Positions 26,669 through 35,204 of a stretch of DNA of 64,000 nucleotides are shown here, in pieces (positions within the stretch are counted from its first letter, which is position 1; each line of letters begins with the position of its first letter). The stretch spans positions 1,895,865-1,959,864 of the forward strand of contig JAGTTQ010000001.1 of assembly GCA_018223415.1 (NCBI GenBank). Direction: 5' to 3'. A program made the position numbers and the translations under genes. Source of the stretch: Eubacteriaceae bacterium Marseille-Q4139. GTDB taxonomy: Bacteria; Bacillota; Clostridia; Lachnospirales; Lachnospiraceae. The notes below the pieces were generated by a model. It did not search any database. It had not been told where the DNA came from and saw nothing but the letters and a program-made list of their open reading frames with translations.

Positions 26669-26763
26669 GTGTGTCATTCCTCCTTGAAAGCATGGCACAG
26701 CGTAGGCGCATGCGTGATAAAACATAAAACAAAAGCAAAAAAATACCGGCCGGTCACCGGCGG

Positions 26764-27186
26764 TTAATCGAGATTTGCAGACATGCGTGCGGCAGTTTCC
26801 AGAAACTGTGCGAGCTGTTCGTCGGAAAGGCCCTGGATCAGGCGCGCCTCGTTCCGGCGAAGATATTCGCCGACCTGTTCGTGCAGGCATACGGCCTTTT
26901 CCGTGAGAACCAGGCTTTTTAAGCGCCCGTCATTTTCTGCGCTCTCCCGCAGGATCAGGCCATTCTTCTCCATGAGCTGAAGGATGCCGGTCACGGTGGA
27001 ACGGCTGAGTCCGAAGGCGGCTTCCACGTCACGCTGGAACACTGGCCCGGCGGCGCTTTTTGTGAGCACGAAATGTATGAGACGGCTCTGCACCCCGGTA
27101 AGGCCTAAGGTCTGCAAATCGGCATTCATCCGCTTCATCAGCTTATGGGACAGAATGTTAATCCACATTCCGCAGTCTTTTTCCAT
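26764..27186 (-). CDS. MarR-family transcriptional regulator
   Basis: A 140-residue winged-helix protein. The core HTH sits near residues 50-100, with FGLSRSTVTGILQLMEKNGL as recognition helix and wing NDGRLKSLVLTEKA (the usual DxRxxx-LT motif is slightly altered). It is the first gene of the exporter operon, and a perfect palindrome lies 44 bases before its start. Autorepression relieved by an exporter substrate is the usual arrangement for such trios. The inducer cannot be inferred. Confidence 0.93.
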   Translation of the reverse strand: MEKDCGMWINILSHKLMKRMNADLQTLGLTGVQSRLIHFVLTKSAAGPVFQRDVEAAFGLSRSTVTGILQLMEKNGLILRESAENDGRLKSLVLTEKAVCLHEQVGEYLRRNEARLIQGLSDEQLAQFLETAARMSANLD

Positions 27187-27229
27187 TTTCGATTTCCCCC
27201 TCTCTTTCTGATAAGATGCCCTACTGTAA

Positions 27230-27247
27230 TTGTTAGGGGACTAACAA
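27230..27247 (-). promoter_or_regulatory. MarR-type operator
   Basis: TTGTTAGGGGACTAACAA is a perfect 7-bp-arm palindrome with a 4-base spacer, located just upstream of marR. Its TTAG-n4-CTAA core is typical for MarR-family sites. Confidence 0.75.
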
Positions 27248-27340
27248 ATGGTAGCGCACAAATGCATAATTGTCAAGACTTCATTTTATTTTTTGCGGGG
27301 ATTATACACATATTAGCGAAAATATACAGAAAAGTATGAA

Positions 27341-27365
27341 CGCGGCTGCATAATTGGCAGCCGCG
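27341..27365 (-). terminator. Hairpin after luxS
   Basis: CGCGGCTGC pairs perfectly with GCAGCCGCG around a 7-base loop, 17 bases past the luxS stop. The T-run on the - strand is weak (TTCATACTTTT), so terminator strength is uncertain. Confidence 0.55.
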
Positions 27366-27381
27366 CCTCTGACACAAGATA

Positions 27382-27861
27382 TTATTCCGGATATACGAGC
27401 TGTTCCTCCTGGATATTTTCCAGGACTTCATCATAGAATTTCCCGGCCAGGTACTTTGCCATCGGGAGATTCATGTCCAGATAGTTTCCGCAGTCCCTGG
27501 CGGCGGCGCCGGGAACCGCGTCATCAAAGTCGCGGATGAACAGGAACATCTCCTGGAGAAGCGGGATGATGTCGGCTGATTCATAATCTCCGGCGAGAAG
27601 CAGGTAAAATCCTGTCCGGCATCCCATAGGGCCGAAATACAGAACCTTACTTGCGAAAACGCGGTGGTTTCTGAGGAACGTGGCGCCGAGATGTTCGATG
27701 GTATGGATCTCAGCCGTGTTCATGACCGGCTCGTGATTGGGGCGTGTCATACGGATGTCAAAGGTCGTGACCGGCGTGTCCCCGGCCATGTCTCTCCGGG
27801 AAACATAGACGCCGGGGAGAAGGCGGAGGTGGTTGACGGTGAAGCTGGCGATTTTTTCCAT
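27382..27861 (-). CDS. luxS: S-ribosylhomocysteine lyase LuxS
   Basis: Start chosen at 27861 (MEKIASF) behind AAGGAA; 159 residues, the normal LuxS length. The metal site HTIEH (about residues 53-57), the catalytic cysteine in GPMGCRTGFY, and a further cysteine (residue near 125) in the place of the usual second metal-ligand region are visible. It cleaves S-ribosylhomocysteine to homocysteine and the AI-2 precursor DPD, in methyl-cycle recycling and quorum signalling. It stands alone between the exporter operon and trpS; no pfs gene is adjacent. Confidence 0.95.
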   Translation of the reverse strand: MEKIASFTVNHLRLLPGVYVSRRDMAGDTPVTTFDIRMTRPNHEPVMNTAEIHTIEHLGATFLRNHRVFASKVLYFGPMGCRTGFYLLLAGDYESADIIPLLQEMFLFIRDFDDAVPGAAARDCGNYLDMNLPMAKYLAGKFYDEVLENIQEEQLVYPE

Positions 27862-27990
27862 AAGTACATTTCCTTTCATCTGCCGCGGCAACACGGCATT
27901 TCTTCTAAATTAAAATTATACCGTTTCCTGGGGGAAGATACAAGATGGAAGAGGGAGAATTTCTTTGGCCGCCCCCACTCAAATAACTTC

Positions 27991-28019
27991 TTGTAACATC
28001 CCACGGTTTGTAATATAAT
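27991..28019 (+). promoter_or_regulatory. Promoter for trpS
   Basis: TTGTAA and TATAAT are separated by exactly 17 bases, with the -10 ending 57 bases before the start codon. The short leader leaves no room for a T-box riboswitch. Confidence 0.75.
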
Positions 28020-28075
28020 GAAAAAAGCAGAATAGCCAGGGCCGTTTCACCTGGCAGAATCATAAAGGAGACATT

Positions 28076-29080
28076 ATGTTAGACGGAAAGAAGACATTAT
28101 TCAGCGGAATGCAGGCAACCGGAAACCTGACTCTCGGGAATTACCTGGGGGCTTTGAAAAACTGGGTGACGATTTCCGATGATTATCAGACATTTTTCAG
28201 CGTTGTGGACATGCACTCCATCACAGTCCGCCAGGATCCGGCGGAGCTGCGGCGCCGTGCGAGAACACTTCTCACGCTTTATATTGCTGCCGGGCTGGAT
28301 CCGGAAAAAAACTGCATCTACTACCAGTCCCATGTATCCGGCCACGCCGAGCTGGCATGGATTTTAAACTGCTTCACCTATATGGGCGAATTAAACCGCA
28401 TGACCCAGTTTAAGGACAAGGCAGCCAAGCATGCCGACAACATCAACGCCGGCCTGTTCACCTACCCGGTTCTTATGGCGGCCGACATCCTCTTATACCA
28501 GGCCGATGTGGTGCCGGTGGGCATCGACCAGATGCAGCATCTGGAGCTGACCCGCGACATTGCGATCCGCTTCAACAACCTGTACGGCGACGTGTTCACG
28601 ATTCCGGAGGCATATATCGGAAAGGCCGGCGCCAAGATCATGAGCCTTCAGGATCCGGCGAAAAAGATGTCCAAGTCTGACGAGAACCCCAACGGCAGCA
28701 TCTACCTGATGGATGACCCGGATACGATCATCAGAAAGTGCAAGAGGGCCGTGACGGATTCCGAGGGCGCTGTCCGCTACCGCGACGAGCAGCCGGGAAT
28801 CAAGAACCTCATTGACATTTACTGTGCATGCACCGGCTGTGTGCCGGCCGATGTGGAGCGGGAGTTTGACGGAAAGGGCTACGGCGATTTCAAGATGGCC
28901 GTCGGCGAGGCAGTTGTCGCCGTATTAAAGCCGCTTCAGGACAGGTTCGCAGAGCTTTCCAAGGACAAGGCCTATATCGACCATGTGATTAAGGAAAACG
29001 CGGAGAAGGCCGCATATTTCTCCAACAAGACACTGAGAAAAGTGCAGAAAAAAGTAGGATTTCCCGAGCGCATCCGGTAA
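28076..29080 (+). CDS. trpS: Tryptophanyl-tRNA synthetase
   Basis: A 334-residue class I synthetase. The HIGH-equivalent is TGNLTLGNYLGA near residue 17, the tryptophan-pocket region is PVLMAADILLYQADVVPVGIDQMQH, and KKMSKSD is near 200. Length matches bacterial TrpRS. AAAGGAG precedes the start. It is followed 9 bases later by an FAH-family gene. Confidence 0.97.
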   Translation: MLDGKKTLFSGMQATGNLTLGNYLGALKNWVTISDDYQTFFSVVDMHSITVRQDPAELRRRARTLLTLYIAAGLDPEKNCIYYQSHVSGHAELAWILNCFTYMGELNRMTQFKDKAAKHADNINAGLFTYPVLMAADILLYQADVVPVGIDQMQHLELTRDIAIRFNNLYGDVFTIPEAYIGKAGAKIMSLQDPAKKMSKSDENPNGSIYLMDDPDTIIRKCKRAVTDSEGAVRYRDEQPGIKNLIDIYCACTGCVPADVEREFDGKGYGDFKMAVGEAVVAVLKPLQDRFAELSKDKAYIDHVIKENAEKAAYFSNKTLRKVQKKVGFPERIR

Positions 29081-29089
29081 GGAGGGCAT

Positions 29090-29983
29090 ATGAAATTTGT
29101 GACGTACATGGTATCCGGCAGGATGCTTACAGGCGTGCTGAACCCGGAGGAGACATGGGTGTACCCCATTTCGGCTGCCGGGATGGAATATGGGAGCATG
29201 GAAGAGATGATCCGTCATGCCGGGGCTTCGGAGTTGGAAATGGCAGAATACATTTCGAGACGGGAGCCGTATGAGGTGCCGGGAGCCGTGCCCATCGGGG
29301 AGGTGAAGCTTCTCGCCCCGATTCCGCATCCGGCGCAGGACGTCATTTGCCTCGGAATTAACTATATGGCCCACGCCAAGGAGGCGGCCAGATTCCAGAA
29401 GGAATCCTTTGAGCAGAAGGCTCAGGCCATCTATTTTTCCAAGCGCGTGAACCGGGCCGTGGATCCGGAAGGGGAGATTCCTGCCCACGAAAACCTCACA
29501 AAACAGCTTGACTACGAGGCCGAGCTGGCCGTCATCATCGGAAAGGACGCGAAGGACGTGCCCGAGGAACGGGTGCAGGAGTACCTGTTCGGCTATACGG
29601 TCTTAAACGATGTCAGCGCCAGAGAGCTTCAGACCGGCCATGGGCAGTGGTACTTCGGAAAGAGCCTGGACGGCTTCTGCCCCATGGGGCCATGCGTCCT
29701 GACTGCGGACAGCGTCCCGTTCCCGCCGAAGCTTTCCATCTGCTCCCGCGTAAACGGCGAGCTGCGCCAGGATTCCAATACCGAACTCTTTATTCACGGC
29801 ATCGCAGAGGTAGTGGCCGAGCTTTCCAGGGGCATGACCCTGAAAGCCGGAACGATTATTGCCACAGGAACGCCGGCCGGCGTCGGAATGGGCTTTGACC
29901 CGCCGAAGTTTTTAAAGCCGGGCGATACGGTGGAATGTGAGATCGAAGGGATCGGCATCTTGAAAAACATCATAGGGGAATAA
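29090..29983 (+). CDS. Fumarylacetoacetate hydrolase-family protein
   Basis: A 297-residue protein with a C-terminal FAH fold. CLGINYMAHAKEA is near residue 85, the metal ligands sit in DYEAELAVIIGK (about 145) and NDVSARELQ, GPMGPC appears as CPMGPCVL, and IATGTPAGVGMG is near 265. Members hydrolyse C-C bonds in acylpyruvates or isomerise and decarboxylate related oxo-acids. The exact substrate is unclear. It is co-oriented with trpS and separated from the lar genes by a hairpin. Confidence 0.93.
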   Translation: MKFVTYMVSGRMLTGVLNPEETWVYPISAAGMEYGSMEEMIRHAGASELEMAEYISRREPYEVPGAVPIGEVKLLAPIPHPAQDVICLGINYMAHAKEAARFQKESFEQKAQAIYFSKRVNRAVDPEGEIPAHENLTKQLDYEAELAVIIGKDAKDVPEERVQEYLFGYTVLNDVSARELQTGHGQWYFGKSLDGFCPMGPCVLTADSVPFPPKLSICSRVNGELRQDSNTELFIHGIAEVVAELSRGMTLKAGTIIATGTPAGVGMGFDPPKFLKPGDTVECEIEGIGILKNIIGE

Positions 29984-29991
29984 GAAAAGTT

Positions 29992-30044
29992 GCCATGAAG
30001 GGAACAGCGGCCGGGTACGGCGGCGTGTTTTTTTCATGGCTTTT
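29992..30044 (+). terminator. Probable intrinsic terminator
   Basis: GCCATGAA (29992-29999) pairs with TTCATGGC (30033-30040) around a GC-rich interior, and is followed by TTTTCTTTT. Confidence 0.6.
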
Positions 30045-30080
30045 CTTTTAACTATCGTTAAAATCAGAGGAGACAGACAT

Positions 30081-30866
30081 ATGGATGAAATCAGAACCAT
30101 GTTAAATAAGGTAGCGTCCGGCGAGCTTTCCGTGGAGGACGCTGTCCTGGAACTAAAAAAAGAGCCGTTTACCCAGGCTGGCTTTGACGACCTGGGCTTT
30201 GCAAAGTTAGATACCCACAGGAAGCTGCGCCAGGGTGTCGCCGAGGTGATTTACGGCGCCGGAAAGACGGCGGAACAGATTGCCGGAATCGTGGAAGCCA
30301 TGAAAAAAAGAGGGCAGGCAGTGATTTTAATCACCCGCCTGGACAGGGAAAAGGCTGAGGAAGTGGAAGAAAGACTTCGCGCATCCCTGGGGGAAGAGAG
30401 CGGCTTTCATTATTATAACGAGGCAAAAATCGGGCTCTGCGGGAAGCTTCCGAAGCCGGACGGCGTCGGGACGATTGTCGTGGCGACCGGCGGGACCAGC
30501 GACATCCCAGTGGCAGAGGAAGCGGCGCTGACGGCGGAAGCCCTCGGGAACCAGGTGGAACGGCTTTACGACGTGGGCGTTGCCGGGCTTCACCGGCTCG
30601 TGGCGCATATGGACTCCATCATGAACGCGCAGGCCATCGTCGCCATCGCCGGAATGGAGGGCGCCCTCGCCAGCGTTATCGGCGGGCTTGCGGACTGCCC
30701 GGTCATCGCCGTGCCCACCAGCATCGGCTACGGCGCGTCGTTCCATGGCGTGTCGGCTCTGCTTTCCATGTTAAACTCCTGCGCCAGCGGGGTCAGTGTC
30801 GTAAACATCGACAACGGCTTCGGCGCCGGATATCTTGCCAGCATGATTAACCATCCGAAAAAATAA
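30081..30866 (+). CDS. larB: LarB, nickel-pincer cofactor biosynthesis carboxylase
   Basis: Start chosen at 30081 (MDEIRTML) behind GAGGAGA; 261 residues. The C-terminal half is an AIR-carboxylase-like domain with the motif VVATGGTSDIPVAEEA near residue 135 and a C-terminal PTSIGYGASFHG segment. LarB carboxylates and hydrolyses nicotinic acid adenine dinucleotide as the first step toward the nickel-pincer nucleotide of lactate racemase-type enzymes. larC follows 17 bases later. Neither larE nor a LarA homologue is in the window. Confidence 0.94.
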   Translation: MDEIRTMLNKVASGELSVEDAVLELKKEPFTQAGFDDLGFAKLDTHRKLRQGVAEVIYGAGKTAEQIAGIVEAMKKRGQAVILITRLDREKAEEVEERLRASLGEESGFHYYNEAKIGLCGKLPKPDGVGTIVVATGGTSDIPVAEEAALTAEALGNQVERLYDVGVAGLHRLVAHMDSIMNAQAIVAIAGMEGALASVIGGLADCPVIAVPTSIGYGASFHGVSALLSMLNSCASGVSVVNIDNGFGAGYLASMINHPKK

Positions 30867-30883
30867 TAGAATTGGGGGACAAA

Positions 30884-32218
30884 ATGATGAAAACATTATA
30901 TCTGGACTGCGGTATGGGAGCCGCCGGCGATATGCTGATGGCGGCGCTTTTGGAGCTCTGCCCGGATCGGGAGGCGTTCCTTGAGAAAATGAACGGCCTC
31001 GGCCTGCCCGGCGTTTCGGTAAAGGCTGTCCCGGCGGAAAAGTGCGGGATCCTCGGGACGCATATGGAGGTGACGGTGTTTGGGGAAGAAGAGGAAAGCC
31101 TGGATGCCGGGCATGGACATCACCATCATCACGGGGATGAAGACCACGGCGCAGGCGGCCACCACCATCATCACCACGGGGACGAAGACCACGGCGCAGA
31201 CGGCCATGGACATCACCACCATGGAGACGAAGAACATGGAGCAGATGGCCATCACCATCATCACCACCACGCCGACATGGCCGGCATCGCTCATATCATT
31301 TCCCACCTTGACCTGGAACCGAAGGTAAGAGAGGACATTCTGGCAGTTTACGGCCTGATTGCCGAGGCGGAGTCCCATGCCCACGGAAAGCCTGTGGATC
31401 AGATCCATTTTCATGAGGTGGGGACGCTGGACGCCGTCGCCGATGTGGCAGGTGTCTGCATCCTGATAAATGAGCTAAAGCCAGATCAGGTGCTGGCGTC
31501 GCCGGTGCATGTGGGAAGCGGCCATGTTCACTGTGCCCACGGGATTCTCCCGGTGCCGGCGCCGGCCACGGCCTACATCCTGCGGGAGGTGCCGATATAC
31601 AGCTTCGAAATCAAAGGTGAGCTCTGCACGCCGACGGGAGCTGCCCTCCTAAAGCATTTTGTGACGAAATTTGCGGATATGCCGGTGATGACTGTGGAAA
31701 AGATCGGCTACGGCATGGGAAAAAAGGACTTTGAGCGTGCCAACTGTGTCCGGGCCTTCCTCGGCGAGACGGGAGAAAAGGGCGATACGGTGGCAGAGCT
31801 TTCCTGCAATCTGGACGATATGACGGCCGAGGCCATTGGCTTTGTCCAGGAATTGCTCCTGGAAAACGGCGCCCTGGAGGTTTACACAATCCCCGTCGGC
31901 ATGAAGAAGTGCCGCCCCGGCGTCCTCTTAACCTGCATGTGCCGGATGGAGGACGAGGAAAAAATGACGGAGCTTCTCTTCCGCCACACGACCACCTTGG
32001 GAATCCGTGAGCATGTGAGCCGCAGGTTCACCTTAAAGCGGGAAATGAAGGAAGTGGGGACGCCATACGGAACCGTGCGGGTGAAAACCTCCAGCGGATA
32101 TGGTGTCTGCCGCAGCAAAATGGAGTATGAAGACCTCGCAAAGATCGCCAGAGAGCAGGGGCTTTCCCTGGAGGACGTGCGGAGCGCGGTCAGAAAGGCA
32201 GAATATAAAAATGAGTAA
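30884..32218 (+). CDS. larC: LarC, nickel insertion protein for the nickel-pincer cofactor
   Basis: Starts at 30884 (tandem ATG) behind GGGGGA; 444 residues in a single uninterrupted frame. N-terminal LYLDCGMGAAGDMLMAAL and the FHEVGTLDAVADVAG segment are LarC hallmarks. Between about residues 72 and 130 lies a histidine-rich insertion with four blocks of 4-7 histidines separated by GDEDHGA-type repeats, very likely a nickel-binding loop. LarC is the CTP-dependent cyclometallase that inserts nickel. The gene overlaps the following GNAT by 8 bases. Confidence 0.95.
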   Translation: MMKTLYLDCGMGAAGDMLMAALLELCPDREAFLEKMNGLGLPGVSVKAVPAEKCGILGTHMEVTVFGEEEESLDAGHGHHHHHGDEDHGAGGHHHHHHGDEDHGADGHGHHHHGDEEHGADGHHHHHHHADMAGIAHIISHLDLEPKVREDILAVYGLIAEAESHAHGKPVDQIHFHEVGTLDAVADVAGVCILINELKPDQVLASPVHVGSGHVHCAHGILPVPAPATAYILREVPIYSFEIKGELCTPTGAALLKHFVTKFADMPVMTVEKIGYGMGKKDFERANCVRAFLGETGEKGDTVAELSCNLDDMTAEAIGFVQELLLENGALEVYTIPVGMKKCRPGVLLTCMCRMEDEEKMTELLFRHTTTLGIREHVSRRFTLKREMKEVGTPYGTVRVKTSSGYGVCRSKMEYEDLAKIAREQGLSLEDVRSAVRKAEYKNE

Positions 32219-32759
32219 AGCAGGAGACGGACGATGGATCCTCGAGACGGAGCGGCTTACCCTGCGGGAGATGACGGACGCGGATTTTCCGGCGCTCTGC
32301 AAAATCCTTCAGGATGAGAAGGCCATGTACGCCTATGAGCATGCCTTTTCCGACGAGGAGGCGAAAACCTGGCTGGAAAACCAGAAGCGGCGCTATGCAA
32401 AGTACGGGATCGGGCTCTGGGCTGTCGTTTTAAAGGAGACGGGCGAGATGATCGGCCAGTGCGGCCTCACCTGGCAGCCGGTACCGAAGGAATATACGCC
32501 GTCGGAGACAGCTCTTGAGATTGGCTATCTGTTCCAGCGGGCTTTCTGGCACAAAGGCTATGCGGCCGAGGCAGCCGCAGGGTGCAGAAAGTATGCCTTT
32601 GAGACCATGAACGCCCCGAAGGTCTGCTCCATCATCCGCGACAGCAATGCGGCGTCAATGCGTGTGGCTGAGAGGAATGGGATGAAGCCGGTGATGACGT
32701 TTGTGAAGCATTATTATGGGATGGATATGCCGCATATTATCTATGAAGCGGAGAAATAA
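32211..32759 (+). CDS. GNAT-family N-acetyltransferase (RimJ/RimL type)
   Basis: A 182-residue protein starting within the larC end (8-base overlap). The N-terminal LETERLTLREMTDADF is typical of Acetyltransf_3 members. EIGYLFQRAFWHKGYAAEAA carries the acetyl-CoA loop, and VCSIIRDSNAASMRVAERNGM is the C-terminal helix motif. Family members acetylate ribosomal-protein N-termini, polyamines or small molecules; the target here is unknown. Coupling to larC may be only transcriptional convenience. Confidence 0.9.
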   Translation: MSKAGDGRWILETERLTLREMTDADFPALCKILQDEKAMYAYEHAFSDEEAKTWLENQKRRYAKYGIGLWAVVLKETGEMIGQCGLTWQPVPKEYTPSETALEIGYLFQRAFWHKGYAAEAAAGCRKYAFETMNAPKVCSIIRDSNAASMRVAERNGMKPVMTFVKHYYGMDMPHIIYEAEK

Positions 32760-32833
32760 AGAATGCTTTGCGTTTTACGGTTTTGCCCGGATAAATGCAG
32801 AGTCATGAGAGTAATGATTTGGTTTTGCAGCAG

Positions 32834-32870
32834 ATGTGAAAAAGAGCGTTTTTGGCGCTCTTTTTCACAT
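32834..32870 (+). terminator. Bidirectional intrinsic terminator
   Basis: A perfect 15-bp inverted repeat (32834-32848 with 32856-32870) has built-in A- and T-tracts. It separates the convergent GNAT and DUF4230 genes. Confidence 0.85.
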
Positions 32871-32900
32871 CCTTTGATAATGCTTTATGGCATGAAAGAT

Positions 32901-33497
32901 TTAGTCATGAAATTCAATAGTATAGATTTTAGGGTCATATTCGTTAGCAAAAAAGCCCGTTAATATTGTTTCCGCATTGAGACGGGCATTTTCCAGCAAT
33001 CCATTGGAAACGGCGGTGTTTTCAGCTTTCAGCTCTAATTGTTTGAGTGCTTCGTTGTTTTCTTCCAGGGTAATGGGCCGGAAAATACTTTCATCTTCGT
33101 GATACAACTGAAAGGAATCCAGAATAATGCTGCTGTCTAGTATCCGTATTTCGGGGAGATTAACCCGGATAATGGAATTTGTTTCGTCAACCGACCAGGT
33201 AATGTCTTCGAAATTGAGACCTGCCTTCACCTCAACATTATAGCTGTATATAATTTTGCTCTGAGTAAAAGGAATTTCAATGCCCCATAAATTTTGAGAG
33301 TCTTCTGTTACATTCACTTCTGTGCAATAAGCAACCTGGGTGGCAAGCTCTCCGATATTTTCAAAGCCGAGTTTTGTTGCCTTTGAATTAGAAGAGGTGA
33401 GCGCCCTGAATCCAAGAATTCCAGCTATCAAGACAACAATAACAGCCAGGACAATTAGAAATGGGGCAAGGAAATGTTTTTTTAATAAGCTTTTCAT
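32901..33497 (-). CDS. DUF4230-family membrane-anchored protein
   Basis: A 198-residue protein with a short basic N-terminus and one membrane anchor (about residues 10-30), then an extracytoplasmic alpha/beta domain. The FENIGELATQVAYCTEV start and SYNVEVKAGLNFEDI and VNLPEIRILDSSI segments match the DUF4230 pattern. Its function is not known. AGGAGG precedes the start. The gene is noticeably more AT-rich than its neighbours, which hints at separate acquisition. Confidence 0.8.
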   Translation of the reverse strand: MKSLLKKHFLAPFLIVLAVIVVLIAGILGFRALTSSNSKATKLGFENIGELATQVAYCTEVNVTEDSQNLWGIEIPFTQSKIIYSYNVEVKAGLNFEDITWSVDETNSIIRVNLPEIRILDSSIILDSFQLYHEDESIFRPITLEENNEALKQLELKAENTAVSNGLLENARLNAETILTGFFANEYDPKIYTIEFHD

Positions 33498-33724
33498 ACG
33501 GTTCCTCCTGTATTCTGTGCAGCCAGCACATATTTTACCAGGTACTAATATACTTGCATTCTGTGGATATTGTCAATATTTGTCGTGTGCTTTTACACAG
33601 CAAATAGTTTTGCCATTTCCTGCCCGGATCGTCACACTTCTTTCTGTATCCTTATTGACATTTTCCATGATGAACCCGATGGCTTTCGGTTTTCTCGAAG
33701 ATATAAAGAAGAAGAGAAAATAAC

Positions 33725-33760
33725 AGAGGGTTGACCGCGTTTCATGGCGGAAAACCCTCT
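33725..33760 (-). terminator. Hairpin terminator after the GPH symporter gene
   Basis: AGAGGGTT (33725-33732) pairs with AACCCTCT (33753-33760) with extra pairing inside. It lies 16 bases past the symporter stop and is flanked by T-rich sequence on both sides. The remaining 33498-33724 holds nothing I recognise. Confidence 0.65.
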
Positions 33761-33776
33761 TATTTTTGTGTATTTT

Positions 33777-35171
33777 TTATTTCTCGTTCTTTTTCTCCCG
33801 CCTCTCCTTAAGCTCGGCCCGCATTTCCCGTGCGAATGCCGGTGTGATCGGGTATGCTTTCATAATCAAAGCAGCGACGATGAAAAGGACGATGGGATAA
33901 GCAATCTTTAAGTTGATAATCATGTCGATGACTTCCTGGGAAGTTTCCGTGGCGCTGTATCCGACGGAAGCCAGGGCAACGCCGACGATGGTGGTGGAGA
34001 AGCTGGAGCAGAACTTCTTCATAAACGTGATAGTCGCGTTGATGAAGCCTGCCTGCGCCGTTCCGAACTTCCACTCGGTGTAATCCGTGCAGTCCGGGAT
34101 CATGGCCAGCACGGCCACGTTTGCAAACACGAAGCCGAGGCTTCCGAGGAATCCCAGGAAAATGACTTCCATATCCGTGGCAAATTCGCGGCGGAAGATG
34201 AGCCAGATGGCCTGAACGGCGATAATCGCCATGCCGATGAAAACGGTCTTGATTTTTCCGAACTTCTTTAACATGGCCGGCATAAACGGGATGAACACGA
34301 GACTGATGCCGAGGCTCACGAGTGAGAAAATGGACTTTAAGGCCAGGTTATCCACGACGCACCGCAGGTAGTAAAGGGAAAGCGCGGAGCTCATGGTATT
34401 TACGAGCGTCACAGTCCCGAGAAGCAGTGCGGCGCAGATCACGGCGCGGTTTTGCACAACAAGGCCAAGCTGGCTCTTTAAATGTACTTTTTCCGGCGTC
34501 GGGAGAGAGTTATAGTAGTCGACGCGCTTGGCCCCGTTGGCTGCACAGAGTCCGGTGATAATCATGACGACGCAGACGATGCCAACGCTGATAAGCCAGC
34601 CGGTTCTCGCATCAGCCTGCGACTGGACAATCGGAATTGTGATGACACCGACCACGGCGCCGGCGATGAAGCCGCCGTATTGACGGCAGGTAAGCATCAG
34701 GTTCCGCTCCTGGGGATCATGGGTCATGGCGCTGTTTAACGCCTGCCACGGGACTGTGAACTGTGTGTAGAACACGGAATAGAGGAGCAGAGCGACGATG
34801 TAGTAGACCCACATGCCTGTTTCGGAGAAATTCGGCACGGTAAACAGCATGACCATGATGACGGCCCACAAAAGGATGCCCATAATCATGTGCGGGCGGT
34901 ACTTTCCGAAGCGCTTGGTGTTGGTGCGGTCGGCGATGCCGCCGATGATCGGGTCATTGATGGCATCCCAGATGATAAGCAGGGTGTTTAAGATACCGAC
35001 GGCTCCCACGTGGAGGCCGGCCACGTCGCTCATGAAGTTCATGGCATAGGAGGTCTTAAACTGGGAGGGCATGGTGCTGGCTACGCCGCCCAGGCCATAG
35101 GAGATAAGCTCTCCCTTTGACATTTTCCTGTCGCGCGCATCGGCGGCAGGCGCTTTTGTTTCTTTGCTCAT
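33777..35171 (-). CDS. GPH-family (glycoside/hexuronide:cation) MFS symporter
   Basis: Start chosen at 35171 (MSKETK) behind AAAGGAG; 464 residues with about twelve membrane segments. The N-terminal ELISYGLGGVAS and the WDAINDPIIGGIADRT segment (with a conserved Asp), together with the WQALNSAM region, are diagnostic of the GPH/MelB-like symporter family. It lies 33 bases downstream of an M20 amidohydrolase, so the transported compound may be an N-acyl or amide conjugate that the enzyme hydrolyses rather than a sugar (inference). Confidence 0.9.
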   Translation of the reverse strand: MSKETKAPAADARDRKMSKGELISYGLGGVASTMPSQFKTSYAMNFMSDVAGLHVGAVGILNTLLIIWDAINDPIIGGIADRTNTKRFGKYRPHMIMGILLWAVIMVMLFTVPNFSETGMWVYYIVALLLYSVFYTQFTVPWQALNSAMTHDPQERNLMLTCRQYGGFIAGAVVGVITIPIVQSQADARTGWLISVGIVCVVMIITGLCAANGAKRVDYYNSLPTPEKVHLKSQLGLVVQNRAVICAALLLGTVTLVNTMSSALSLYYLRCVVDNLALKSIFSLVSLGISLVFIPFMPAMLKKFGKIKTVFIGMAIIAVQAIWLIFRREFATDMEVIFLGFLGSLGFVFANVAVLAMIPDCTDYTEWKFGTAQAGFINATITFMKKFCSSFSTTIVGVALASVGYSATETSQEVIDMIINLKIAYPIVLFIVAALIMKAYPITPAFAREMRAELKERREKKNEK

Positions 35172-35204
35172 ACTCAAAACTCCTTTATCTTTTGAGGCGG
35201 TCAT

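Noticed and set aside
27860..28075. T-box or trp attenuator ahead of trpS
   Set aside because: The promoter leaves only about 50 bases of leader, with no T-box sequence, specifier loop or leader peptide.
30800..32300. Frameshift-split larC as in some lactobacilli
   Set aside because: larC here is a single open frame from 30884 to 32218 with both N- and C-terminal motifs.
32763..32963. 66-codon frame after the GNAT gene
   Set aside because: It runs through the bidirectional terminator and into the 3' end of the DUF4230 gene; no recognisable motif.
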